64,000 nucleotides of DNA from Artemisia argyi (Eukaryota; Streptophyta; Magnoliopsida; Asterales; Asteraceae). The translations under genes and the position numbers were made by a program. The notes beneath the pieces were generated by a model. The model was not told the origin of the DNA and made no database searches. It saw nothing but the letters and a program-made list of their open reading frames with translations. The DNA lies in the NCBI GenBank assembly GCA_030686995.1, contig CM060680.1, positions 82,920,259-82,984,258 on the forward strand. The letters are read 5' to 3'. This document shows, in pieces, positions 23,621 through 38,926 of this stretch. Position 1 is the stretch's first letter, and each line of letters opens with the position of its first letter.

Positions 23621-24550
23621 GTAGTCTCTTTGCATGTCTTACCAATATAATCAAGAAATTAACATTAACCGACTGTTGTAACTTTGTGCTCACAGTTAAC
23701 TTTTTCATGTCACTGCAAATGAATAGTCAATCACATGCTCTTCACTAAAAGTTGTTGGGTGGTAATGTTCAACAGATCAGCAATATGTGAATCTCTTGAT
23801 AACATGGGTGCTTACTCTGGAATCCTGATATTCAAATTCAAATGTTGTACATTGGAGAATCATAATGTGGATGCTATTCCAGGTTTACAATAAAGCTGGT
23901 CTATGACTAGAAATGGAGTCAATTTGTCCAGAAGTTCAAAATGAGCAAAGGCCTAATTGAAACTGAATCGAATTATTAATTGTGATCTCTTCTAATCTGC
24001 AAGAGAGCTTCAAATCATTGTAGATGTGGACCATGGAATATGATATTGTTTCTTCTTGCTACTTGCTACTCACATCATTAATACAAGGATTTAACGCTTT
24101 TCGTGTTTCATAAGAACCTCATTCATTTGCTTCGTGAATTTTAGCATATTTTAGAGTTAATTACAAAAATCTTCTTTGAGACATGAGTTAATCTTCTTTA
24201 TTGATAGTTATAACTTGTGTACACAATAATTTGTTTTAACGTCAATCAAAGATACAATGAATCTCATGCTCAGTATAAACTGATAATGCGGGTGCTCAAT
24301 ATTGATTTTGTATCGACGAAGTTGGTTAATAACTAGAATTGGGTTCAATGGTGTTTGCATGTCCTGATTATTCAAGCAAGCAACATATATAACAAAGACA
24401 ACCAAAGACTCAAAAATGAGAGAGTGACGGGTCATGCTCATACACAAAAGAAAAAAAGAAATTTGCCACATAACACGAAAGAAGGTAACCAAAGACTCAA
24501 ACATGTTCAGTGTTGGTTTATAAATTTGTAGATACCCTTTAAATTTTTAT
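23621..24550. other. Spacer between copia element and copy 3, with a CDC48C last-exon relic at 23997-24050
   Basis: CTGCAAGAGAGCTTCAAATC then ATTGTAGATGTGGACCATGG (23997-24040) closely matches the last coding exon and 3' flank of copy 3, but the stop TGA has become TCA and no other exon is nearby. The relic lies in plain non-coding sequence. The stretch after it (about 24187-24290) also loosely resembles the downstream region of copy 3. No other gene is visible. Confidence 0.6.
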
Positions 24551-24672
24551 GCCAGCCCAGCCCAGCCCATGCAGCAAAACGAGTTACCCAAGGGTATATA
24601 AACACTCATGTAACACACCCTTTTTCTGTATTTGCTGTACAGGCGGCCTTTTCCTCCTCCTCCTCCTCCTCC
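24551..24672 (+). promoter_or_regulatory. Promoter of CDC48C copy 3: triple AGCCCA (site II) and TATA box
   Basis: Three overlapping AGCCCA units (24554-24569) read TGGGCT on the other strand, the plant site II motif bound by TCP factors before ribosomal and organelle-related genes. TATATAAA (24595-24602) lies 71 bp before the ATG. A CTC repeat precedes the start codon. Function is inferred from motif and position. Confidence 0.55.
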
Positions 24673-29122
<4,450 letters not shown>

Positions 29123-30954
29123 TCATAAATGTGGACTATGGACTATAGTATCTTTTCCTTTTGTTTCGTTATCACAGTTACTACATTCATGGATCGATAC
29201 TTTGGATTTGAGTATTGTCTTGATTATAAACAAGCTACAACCAACATCTCCGCCGTAAAGTGGCATCCAATTTTGCTCTTGAAATATAGCATATTATTTA
29301 TCAGTTACGTTACTTGTCTCTTTACATGTCTTGGTAGTTAGTATATCGAGATATCAAATTTTATGAATGAGTTACTTTTCTTTATTGACCGTTATAGCTT
29401 ATATGAAGGCGTTATTCAATTATTATCAGTCAAAGCATATGGGGATTTAAAAGCCATGAAGTTCAAAATTGATCATGCTCAATACTTACGATGGGCGCAT
29501 ATTAAACTCTTAACTATTGTTAGAATTAAATTATGGTTTTGATATTGATCAAAGTCAAACCTAGAACTCAAAGTCAAAGATATTCTTCTTCATCCTAGTT
29601 TGATAAATTAATATCAAAAACCATAATTTGCAGTTCCAAAATCAAGAACCAATAAGCCTGTAACTTCTATTCCGTTCGACTATTACACATTTTTTTCTTT
29701 TGAACAACATTTGCGTATATACTTTTTTTGGATACCATCTTTGGAAAGACAAAAGTTGCCGTTTCTTTGACCACGAACTTGTGTAATACGGAGTAAACGA
29801 TAACTAATTCCATGTCATTGAGCCCCTTTCCCCTATAATGGCTCTTCATACTTCCTCTTATACATGATGATACAAGTCATACAACAAGTGAGTTCGAACA
29901 AGGAAGCATGATCTATCTAGAAAGTGGCACCGCAAAAAACTGCCTACCCAAGTGTCTTTAGTGAGAAAAGCTTGTGCCATTGGCTTGTAAATGTTTATAC
30001 GCTTTTTTAGCTAGATACTAGAGTGTTTTACTTGATTTTGACATTCAATGTTTTCGTTTTGATTTTGAGTTATCAGATTAAGATAAATTCTGAGTCTTTC
30101 ATTTCGACAATATTTCAGTTTCGGGTATAGATACAATAAAATCTATATAATCGTATTTGAAGATGGTGAGATTAATATGGTCCTTTGCTTATAACATTTC
30201 ATGCATCTAAAGTAGATTCTCCGTTTGAAACCTTTTTAAACTCCCAATTATGTAGCTTGTTTGTCTAAAATAGTTAGAAAGGTGAGCCAAGTTCAAGGCG
30301 TAAATTTAGAGATGTTTGAAGAGCTCGGTTCATTTCACTTAAGAAGCTTGTGTTGAGAAAAGTGATACCCAATTGAAACCAACAACTAAAATATGAGAAA
30401 CTATAAAAGATGACACACATATTTAACGTGAAAAATCCAATAGGGTAAAAGCTACGAGCAAAAAATGATATGTTTTTACGATAAAGGAAATTAGGATTTA
30501 CAAATTTTCTCTGGTTACAAAGATAATACAAATCTTTATATCTTTTGAAACTAGGAGAAACACACTCTTTAAATTTCCTCTTAAGCTTTAGGAGACATGT
30601 ACTTAATTGAATGGGATGGGATATATACTGAGTCAAATGAAACACACTCTCTAAATTTCCTCTTAAGCTTTAGGAGACATGTACTTAATTGAATGGGATG
30701 GGATATATACTGAGTCAAACTTCATTGCCTTTTATAGGCCTCATCCAAAGTCAAATGAACCGAAAGCCACGATTTTTTATTTTATTCAAGAGCCACATAT
30801 TTGTTAAAGGCCATTTGCCTTTTCATGACCATCAACTTGAGGTCAAGGTTATTTAGCTCGTTCTGAGAGCTATTTGCTTAGCTCGAGCTCGGTTGAGGTA
30901 CTTTTGAGCTCGAGCACTATTTTTGTGTGGAAGAAATGAGAGAAATAGATAACG
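29123..30954. other. 3' flank of copy 3 and spacer, no gene seen
   Basis: The first about 230 bp are the 3' flank shared by the three copies. A small imperfect hairpin lies at 29528-29629 (AAATTATGGTTTTGATATTG with its inverse). An 82-bp unit containing AAGCTTTAGGAGACATGTAC is tandemly doubled at 30558-30721. Otherwise AT-rich without a supported ORF. Confidence 0.6.
30558..30721. repeat. 82-bp tandem duplication, two nearly identical copies
   Basis: Unit 1 starts about 30558 and unit 2 about 30640, differing mainly at CTCTTTAAA versus CTCTCTAAA. A recent local duplication in non-coding DNA. Confidence 0.9.
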
Positions 30955-32172
30955 GGGGTCTATTCTTAAAACAAATTACCTAAATGGACTAATTCCTAAC
31001 CCCATTAACAAAAATGAACCAAATTTATGGAATTTACGAAAATGGACCATCGCGCACCCTTTTCTTATGTGCGCTTGTGCGCTTGGGTTTTAAATCAAGG
31101 GTTAATGGCATGTAATAGCAACATATTTTCCCATTTGTGCTATTATCAGATACGAACCCAAAATATTACAGATATCAGATACGAACTTTCAAATTTTTTT
31201 TCATTATCAGATACGAACTTTAAAATATCAGATATCAGATACGAACTTTCAAATTTTTATTTCATTATCAGCAACGTACTTTTTCATTTGTTTCATTATC
31301 AGCAATTTTTATTTTTAAAGTTTTTCTTATATTTGAACAAATGAGGAAAGTACGTTGCTGATAATGAAACAAAAATTTGAAAGTTCGTATCTGATATCTG
31401 ATATTTTAAAGTTCGTATCTGATAATGAAAAAAAAAATTTAAAAGTTCGTATCTGATATCTGTAATATTTTGGGTTCGTATCTGATAATGGCACAAATGG
31501 AAAAGTACGTTGCTATTACATGCCATTAACCCTTAAATCAAATATGCATGTGCGCTTCTAAAGAACTTTATGACAACTTTTGTTTGAATCTGGCCAACCA
31601 ATTGTTTACAACATTAAAAAGATTATCTATTGTTATAACTTTATGACAACTTCGTCAGCCAACCAATTGTTAAGAATTTGGCCAACCAACTTTATTTTCA
31701 TGCGAACACAAATAAAAACTATTATCTGTGCGCTTGTGCGCATTGATTTGGAGTTTTGTGATTGCGTGCGCTTGTGCGCTTTAAGCACCTTTCTGTGATC
31801 ATGCGCTTTATATTTGGAAGCATGTGTTTTAACGGTATTAGCGCACACATAACCGAAACGCACTTGTGCGCTTCATATTGGATTTTTGTGTTATATTATC
31901 ATGTTTTTGCCTTGCGCACAGTTCGAATAAACGCACTTGTGCGCTTGGGTTTGGATTTTTGTGATGTTTTGGGCTTGCGCACACTGCGCATGTGCGCTAT
32001 AAAGAGAATGGATGGTTATAGATTTATTGATTAGCAATGTGTCTTTAATCTAACATATACGTACCAAAAGTCCACTTTTGTAAAAAAATTGTGCGCGGTT
32101 CATTTTTGATAATGTCTTATGGAAAGAGTCCATATAAGAAATTTACTCCTATTTTTAAGTTAAGAGGGTTCA
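30955..32172. mobile_element. Foldback-like element with GTGCGC-rich interior, carrying a nested MITE
   Basis: The edges are inverted copies for about 100 bp. Near the left, AATGGACTAATTCC and CATTAACAAAAATGAACC; near the right, inverted, TATGGACTCTTTCC and CATTATCAAAAATGAACC. The interior carries many GTGCGCTTGTGCGC units. A 434-bp hairpin MITE is nested at 31099-31532. Exact termini and target duplication are not resolved, and no ORF of note is present. Confidence 0.6.
31099..31532. mobile_element. Hairpin MITE, 434 bp, with perfect 9-bp target duplication
   Basis: TTAAATCAA occurs on both sides (31090-31098 and 31533-31541). Ends GGGTTAATGGCATGTAAT and ATTACATGCCATTAACCC are exact inverted repeats, and the arms pair for nearly 200 bp. 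CAGATACGAACTTT-type blocks recur within each arm. The 9-bp duplication suggests Mutator-type mobilisation. Confidence 0.92.
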
Positions 32173-32648
32173 AACGTGGTTGGAAGGGTTCGAAAACGGG
32201 TTCATATATGGTTTGGTGGGGCTCGCAACAAAGGTCCAAAAGATATGCAAGGAAGTTCAAACTGATAAAAAAAATATATATATATATATATTAAAAATTA
32301 AAAAAAAAAATATGTTAATTATACAGTTTGGTTGGGCGTTTTATAAAAAGATTGAAAATGAAGAAGTGATTGTTTATCTTGGTCACCAGAAGAATTACAC
32401 CAATGATTACTCCGGTATCACACTGCACCTGTAAACATTCTTTTAAAATCTTTATATGTATTTTCATAATCTGTATAATTCATTTTTGATGGTTTTTTTT
32501 AACACTCCCACATTTAGTGCCTTTTTAAGGTTTGTAGAGGTATGGTTTTTAGCTCACATATTTAGTAATCATGTAGCTTTTTAGATTATAAATTGAATTT
32601 AAGACGATTGGTCTTAATTTGGAGAAATGACCAAAGTGTGCTTCTTGG

Positions 32649-32649
<1 letters not shown>
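32173..32649. other. AT-rich spacer, no gene seen
   Basis: Small open stretches at 32180-32434 have low-complexity composition (poly-A, ATAT) and match no family I know. Confidence 0.4.
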
Positions 32650-32681
<32 letters not shown>

Positions 32682-32941
32682 AAGAGAGGGAATATCTAGC
32701 AACCCGGATGCATTTTGACCCGATCCCACACTTGTAAGTATGTGTGTGTAGGATGTGTTTCAAACCATGATGGGGTTTATGCCCGCCACCACATAGACAC
32801 AAGTTGGCTAAAGCCCGGCCCTTTTGGGAAGGTTGGCGTGGCTACATTAGGGTTGTTTGCTCCGAGTGGTAATTGAACTTGAGACCTCTCACATTTTAGT
32901 GATGTTAGTTCACAAGCCTTTTACCACTTGGCCGCCCGTTG
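32650..32941 (-). mobile_element. tRNA-derived SINE with 31-nt poly(A)
   Basis: On the minus strand it begins GGGCGGCCAAGTGGTAAAAG (A box), then GAGGTCTCAAGTTCAATT (B box) about 45 bp on. A 200-bp unrelated body follows and then a run of A, seen as T32650-32680 on the plus strand. Same family as the copy at 12955. Orientation is clear from the tail. No clear target duplication was identified. Confidence 0.8.
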
Positions 32942-33140
32942 TTAGGTTTATAATTTATGAAATTGAAGTAGCGTTACGTGTTTGTTGTTCTTTTATGCAT
33001 TTTATGTGTTTGTGTGACATGGTCTTAGGTGTGTAGTAACTAGAAATACCGTTTTCATATGAAACTAAAGATTATATTTGTGCACCAATTTAAGAACAAT
33101 TTTACATGTTGGGATGTCAAAATCAATTCGTTTATGAAGT

Positions 33141-35762
33141 ATGTCAAATGCACAGCTTATTGATGATGAGAAGTTACAGTTTGGCGATTCAGCTACATCA
33201 AGTGATGTCTTAGAACATAGCCTTGTCCATGACCATCCTCCCTTCAGGTTTTTAATGCCTCTTTTATAGCTTATCGTCTTGATTTGATTGTTCTTTTAGC
33301 ATACTAGGTTGCCGATGGTGTTTTATCATAATTCGATTTAGGCTGAAAAAAGTTATAATTTTGGAAAAGGTAAACTTAACATGTTTGTAGGTTATGAATG
33401 GTTCTTGCATCTGTTGCTTAACCAATGAGATTGTGTTGTGGTTCAAGAATCAATCCCTTTTAGCAAGTACTATGGTCTATGGGCATATCTTGAATGTATT
33501 GTAACATTAATTATCATTTAGACTTTGAAGTCTAGGTTGTCAATATGTCTACTTTTAGAACCAAAGTAGAAGATCACAACAGATATCCTAAAAGAGATTG
33601 AATCGGAAGAGGACTCCGAATAAGGTCCTCAAAACTCAAAAGGATCAGAAATCCACAAGGAACTACAAGAAATTCATACACTTAGTTATATCAAAGACTA
33701 GACATACTTGGCTACTTACTCTTCTTCTTGGGATCATTTGAGTCGATCCATTAGTGTCTTTGCTATCTTTAGTCATGCATGCTTTGGCGTCACCATATTC
33801 TTTTCCAAATTCCGCCGGCCCGTAAACTTTTTCACTCTGGATCCTTGTGGACCTCTTGTAGTTCACTCTTCTCTTGGGCCCTCTTCGGACTCTGTTCTGG
33901 TGCTTCTTCCATTTGGTATTGACACTCTTCCGGTTCCTCCTTCAATTATTTTCCCACCCTCTTACACCTTATTTTTGGTCATCTTTTATTTTACCCTCCA
34001 CCGCGTCCTCCAATTATACCAACTCGTTATTCAGCAATTCAATATTATTATCGTCGTCTGTAGGTGACACGATTAATTTGCTTAAACACTATCATGACTA
34101 TTCTTGTGGAAACAGACCACTGTTCCCTCTTCTATTGTATAGGTAGGCATAACTCCCTTCCATTCATACCTGTTAGGCACAAATAATTCTAATAAGTTAT
34201 AGTTTAGGCATATTCAAATATGCTAAGTTCTTTTAAACTAATGCTCTAGTAAGTAGTAACGCCAGACTAGGCTTTGGGCTTATATTGGGTGGGGTTGTTA
34301 CATTGGAATCAAAGCACTCCTTGTGCCGTCGGTTTATATTCAGTAACCCTCCAACTATACTGATTCTGTTTGGGGAAACCGTGATCCCGGTGATTACTGG
34401 CTGAAGTGGACAATATTACTACGTTGGACAGGAAACAATACTTGCAAAACAGTTGTCTGTACCAATTTAGGAAGGTATACACATACAGTTTTGTGTTAAC
34501 TGAATTTTGAAAAGAATTACAAGTGTTAAACAGTGGTTTGGGTACTTATCAAGGAAGGCACATTACAATATTAACATCATATCAGCCAAAAATCTTTAAG
34601 TTGAAGTAAACACTCTTAAATTTCTTTTGAATAGGCTTTAATTTTGTATTCTAAGTTTCTAATAGTGCAGGACTTGTGGCTCCCATATAACACTAACATT
34701 TGCGTTTGAGAACAGCTGGACTAACAAAGAACAGGAGAAACTATTGACAGACGATATCAACCGAATGGCTAAATTCTGCTGCACGGAACATTATCCGTGT
34801 CTAACAAACGAGGACTACATGGATAATATAAGGAAGTTCAATGATAGACTTGAGATGGTAACACTACTCACCTTGCAATTTTTCCTTTTCACATGTTTCT
34901 CACATTTGTTTGAAGGGCAAACGCAGACCCCCATCTACACTACACCTATGTCCACGATGGGACTTGAACCCGCGAACCAATACATCTTTTCACATGTTTC
35001 TCACATTTTAAAACTATTTCATGTGAAAATTAGTGTTACTGTTCTTTATTTATCCACCCGTAAATTATGTAGCTATTCTTGGTCTTCAATGTTATATGTA
35101 AGCCAACTAATTGTTTCTAGAGGCAAAGTGCTCAACCGTACACAGAAGTTATCGAATATATCATATACTTTTAGATAATGAGTGTTATCTCTTCTTGATG
35201 TTTCTTAGTATTCTCAAAAGTGAGCTTCAGTCAAATCAGTAAGTTTTTCTCACTGGGCCTAAAAAATAATTGGTCTAAACATATTGATTGATGATTACAA
35301 AAGATGAATTTTGTGAACTAAATCAGTACTATCAAATTTGGAATGACTACTTATGCCCAAGAAGGGAATTGTCGAATTGTAACCAGCTTTGCAAGAAAAC
35401 CGGAATGTTGCATTATTTTTGGACATTCTTAAAAAACATGTGATGTTTGTTTTTGTGAGGAGTGAGTTGTATTTTGAATCAGTATAGTTTCAATTCCTTT
35501 GTTGATCTTTTGCTTACGCAAATCCTCATGATAATGATATCATATGATACATCTTGTAAGTAGTTTTATTCATAAAATAGCAACAGAAAAACCTTGGAAT
35601 ATAAATATGTTAAGAACACTTTTGACGGATTGTTATTTGCAGGTGAAGGATATGGTGAGACCGGGTTGCTCTTACGAAGTATTAAACACCGCCTTGAGTT
35701 ATATGTCGTCACTTGCCACAATTCTCTCAGCAATGCCACAAAAACTTCATGCTTCACTTTGA
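33141..35762 (+). CDS. Unrecognised small protein, 3 exons, 135 aa
   Basis: Exons: 33141-33247, 34671-34857, 35643-35762, joined by GT/AG introns in phases 2 and 0. The protein starts MSNAQLIDDEKLQFGDSATS and ends SAMPQKLHASL. The middle (FENSWTNKEQEKLLTDDIN...CLTNEDYMDNIRKFNDRLEM) looks helical and charged, and the end (SYEVLNTALSYMSSLATILSAMP) is a mostly helical, moderately hydrophobic segment. I see no signal peptide or known catalytic motif, and I do not recognise the family. Exon joins that keep an open frame across three exons and codon-like composition argue for a real gene. The ATG at 33141 is the first in frame seen; an upstream non-coding exon is possible. Intron 1 contains unrelated, perhaps retroelement-derived, sequence. 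It lies 1.25 kb before the LYR gene, same strand. Confidence 0.6.
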
Positions 35763-37014
35763 AAATAAGCATGTCTTGTTTTAGGCCTTCTATAGGTACC
35801 TAGTGTGTTGTTATTGTCATTATGTAACATTTAGAAACATTTTGTTAGTGTACCATGTCCGGTTGAACACTGAGGTAGCAGTTTAGTTTTTCTGATGTCT
35901 CATAGAATCTTGGCTTTCTGATCAGAGTAATTATCTTGATTACTCCGGTAATTTGTACCCCATATTACCTTTCACCTTGTTACTTTCCATCATTTGAATT
36001 CAGTTATGTTATTATTTTTTTTTTAAACAGTTATGTTATTTGACTGTATATAACTATATATCATTACCCTTTTTTTACCCTATCATGATTTCTGAAACAG
36101 ATTTTAGAATTTTCTTTATGAGTAAGCTACTAAATATAACTTGAATTTGCGCTTCATAATATCTTGGATTTTTGTATATTCTGATGCTATTACTACCCAT
36201 TGATTTTCTTTTTGTCATATGAATGTGATAGCTTGCTGCTTCTTTCAAACTCTGAGTTTAACCCTGCAAAGTACCCTTAACCGCTGGAGTGCAAAACGCC
36301 AACGACAAATTCTATCTTGGAAGTGCATATTGCGTAAATAGTTCATTAAATCTCACTAGTACTTTTTAGAGGTTTGATATAGGGAGATGCGTTTTTGTTT
36401 GAGGTGATATAACATGTAAAGTGCCCATTCTGCATTTTTATAGAACGATCACAGCGTTCAATTCCCTTTTCACTTAAAACAACACATTGTTTTTATATTG
36501 TTGTCTCAGAAACTTGATGCTATGTTATTTTCCCCCCTATTTATTCACAAGTAATTTTGATTGCATTCTCCACTTCCCTGTAAAACTTGGTAACGTAAAA
36601 TAAGCCCTTACTTTTTGTGAAATTTGTGGATTATTTCATTCTAAAGTTGTGAAATTTCATTTGGTATTCTAACTATATATACTGGAAAAGTCTTACTTGT
36701 TACGAGCCTGCTTCTTGTTTTTGAATGAATTGTTGTAGGTTGACGAGGTTCTATATTGTGATATCTTCTTCTATTGACGCTTCTAAAAAATTGACAGTAT
36801 ACATACAGTAAGATGTAACAGGACTTAAACTCTAACAATAGCTTAAAAACGAAGTTCTAATCTATGAAGATGAATGAAGGAATCTTGTGGATTTAACTTA
36901 ACATTTTACTTTAATTATCGTAATAACGATGTGCAAATGCCAATTTTACCTTTGGAATCTTTCTGAAAGTTGTTTTTTCATCCTGTTTTCAGTATTTCAG
37001 ACAACACTGAGCAA
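35763..37014. other. Spacer or 5' UTR/intron region before the LYR gene
   Basis: No ORF that I can support. A pyrimidine-rich acceptor-like TTTTCAG / TATTTCAG (36986-37000) just before the LYR start suggests that a 5' UTR intron ends here. Confidence 0.4.
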
Positions 37015-37287
37015 ATGTACAAGGGACTTATCTGGGCAAGTGCAGAGGATTTGGCAAGAAATAGGGGGAAGGTTCTTTCTTTGTATCGGCAAGTTCTCAG
37101 GAGCCTCAATTCCCATGATTTGCCTCTAAATTTAGCAGCAAGATTGCACAGGAAAGCACAAGCACGGGCCATTTTCATGCTGGCTGCTGAGGAACGATCG
37201 GTCCACAACATAAAAGATCTGCTTGATATAGCTGAGTACTCTTTGTCCCTTTTGAGGAAAGGAGAAATCCCTAAATATATTCAATGA
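37015..37287 (+). CDS. LYR-motif (complex1_LYR) protein, 90 aa
   Basis: Reads MYKGLIWASAEDLARNRGKV then LSLYRQVLRSL, the L-Y-R motif near the N-terminus, then conserved Arg/Lys-rich helices, and ends LRKGEIPKYIQ. LYR proteins are small three-helix mitochondrial matrix proteins that bind acyl carrier protein and assist Fe-S transfer or respiratory complex assembly. It resembles the plant LYR proteins at Arabidopsis At1g76060/At1g76065 (the former described as a complex I assembly factor), but I cannot tell which is the ortholog. Coding is one exon. The first ATG at 37015 is used; sequence before it has splice-acceptor features. A decayed duplicate lies 750 bp downstream. Confidence 0.8.
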   Translation: MYKGLIWASAEDLARNRGKVLSLYRQVLRSLNSHDLPLNLAARLHRKAQARAIFMLAAEERSVHNIKDLLDIAEYSLSLLRKGEIPKYIQ

Positions 37288-38035
37288 GAACTTGGTCTTA
37301 ATGTTTGGTTCAGAAATAATAAAGTTTGTGGCAAGTATTATGGCTTGTAAAGTATGTACATCTGGTAAGTGATGGTATCACAGTTAATCAAATTATTCTT
37401 TGAACTTGAAGTGTTGAATGTTATATAAGTACAAGTGCACCTGATAATCTTTTGTTGTCGTGGTTCTGTGATCGTTGAACAAAATCATATAGTTAATTTT
37501 TGATGATTCAGTCATTGTGATTTGATTCTCTTAACAATGTTTGTATTAATTGGGCACAAACTTCATAGTAAGGAACTGTATTCTAGTGACCTGCAGAGTC
37601 ATGATTGGTATACATATACTTTTTTCTGGTCCGAACTGTTTGTCATGAGCATCGAAAGGGAGTAAGTGTGAGTATTTGACTCAGCAGGGATTGGATTGGT
37701 TGTTCCAAGCAGGGTTTGGCTGTTGGCTTGGAAATCCTGTTTGAGGACGAACAACTTTCCTATGGGAATGTGTAGATACGTTTCTTCTCCACATTTTGGG
37801 TATTTAAAGATTAAAGGAGAAACATGTTCTAACTTGTGGACACATTTTAGTTTATATGTCTACCAAGAACACATCCGTGAGAAAAATATGGCACAACTGA
37901 TAATAATAAGCCATAATAGGCTGGAATTATAAGAGCATTGGAACAAACACCGGGGCATTTATGCTTATATTTTTTTCAACCAGTTAAAAATCTGAAAAAT
38001 TAGAATATGCACATATCATATAGTAGTACATAGGA
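37288..38035. other. 3' flank of the LYR gene
   Basis: Contains AATAATAAAG soon after the stop (about 37314), a possible polyadenylation signal. No further gene seen. Confidence 0.45.
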
Positions 38036-38345
38036 GTAAGGGTTCTTTCTTTGTATCAGCAATAATTGATGAGCCTCTGTTCCTCTGTTTTGCCTCCAAA
38101 TCTAGCAGCAAGATTGCATAGTGAAGGACAAGCATGTGCCATTTTCATCCATTCACAACATTAAAGATCTTATGGACCTCGCTGAGTATTAAGAAAATAT
38201 GCAATGTAGTGATTCTTTATTTCTCAGTTAGACATGATAGAGTTTTCCTGCAAGTACTTTGGCTCATAAGGCATGTACATCTAGGAAGTGATGGTAGCTT
38301 GATTCATTAAAACCTGCCCCTGTGGACTTGAAGTGTTCAGATATA
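38036..38345 (+). pseudogene. Decayed tandem copy of the LYR gene and its 3' UTR
   Basis: GGTTCTTTCTTTGTATCAGC (38041) matches 37071 onward, and CAAATCTAGCAGCAAGATTG, GTGCCATTTTCAT, CATTAAAGATCTTATGGACC and GCTGAGTATT follow in the same order as the intact gene. About 24 bp are missing between 'TTTTCAT' and 'CACAACAT', and an early TAA breaks the frame. The 3' UTR block GGCTCATAAGGCATGTACATCTAGGAAGTGATGG also matches 37340-37375 in pieces. The duplicated part lacks the first exon portion. Confidence 0.85.
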
Positions 38346-38926
38346 ATGTTTTCGTGTTTCATATCAAATCATGGGCGAAATTGTAAGTATATCTGAATGC
38401 GTTTGAATGGAGGTGAAATAGGTGGACAGCAAGTGCAGTTGTGGTTCCCTAGTTGGACAATAATCCTATACTTAGTTTTACTTGTTTTTTCATCTTAACG
38501 GTTATACTCGAATTGCAGTCGTATAAATTATCTTGATTTGAATTTCTCTTTTCTTGAAGATTCAACAATATAGAAATGGCTGCTATCAGCATATAACATC
38601 CCAATTAGATTTTTCAGCACCATCAACAAATGAAAAGATGACTTTGACTTACATAGTCAAACCTAGTAATTTTTGGCACAGAATATCTTGCTATAATTTT
38701 AAGTACTCCAAGCAAGAGACACAGAAAGACACTATAAGCTCCAAAGCTAAGCTACCGAAGGCAACTGCATAGCTTCTACAACAATATTATCCATTTGGTG
38801 ATCATATCAATATAATATGGCATTTTATCATCTGATATACAATAATACCTTAATGGATGTCAAAAATGATAACTTTGATATGAAACTACCAGGATCTCGA
38901 AACGTTTGTTTAACAAATACATATAA

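Noticed and set aside
32650..32941. tRNA gene candidate from A and B boxes
   Set aside because: No cloverleaf or anticodon arm can be folded, and a poly(A) tail follows; it is a SINE.
33708..34146. Overlapping 119- and 90-aa ORFs in intron 1 of the 135-aa gene
   Set aside because: No family resemblance; they look like decayed non-coding or retroelement sequence.
34290..34330. Possible LTR edge plus primer site (TTGGAATCAAAGC, like TTGGTATCAGAGC)
   Set aside because: Only one degenerate motif without LTRs, ORFs or target duplication nearby.
34920..34985. GGGACTTGAACCC-like sequence suggesting another tRNA or SINE
   Set aside because: Only a B-box-like word on the minus strand; no A box at proper distance.
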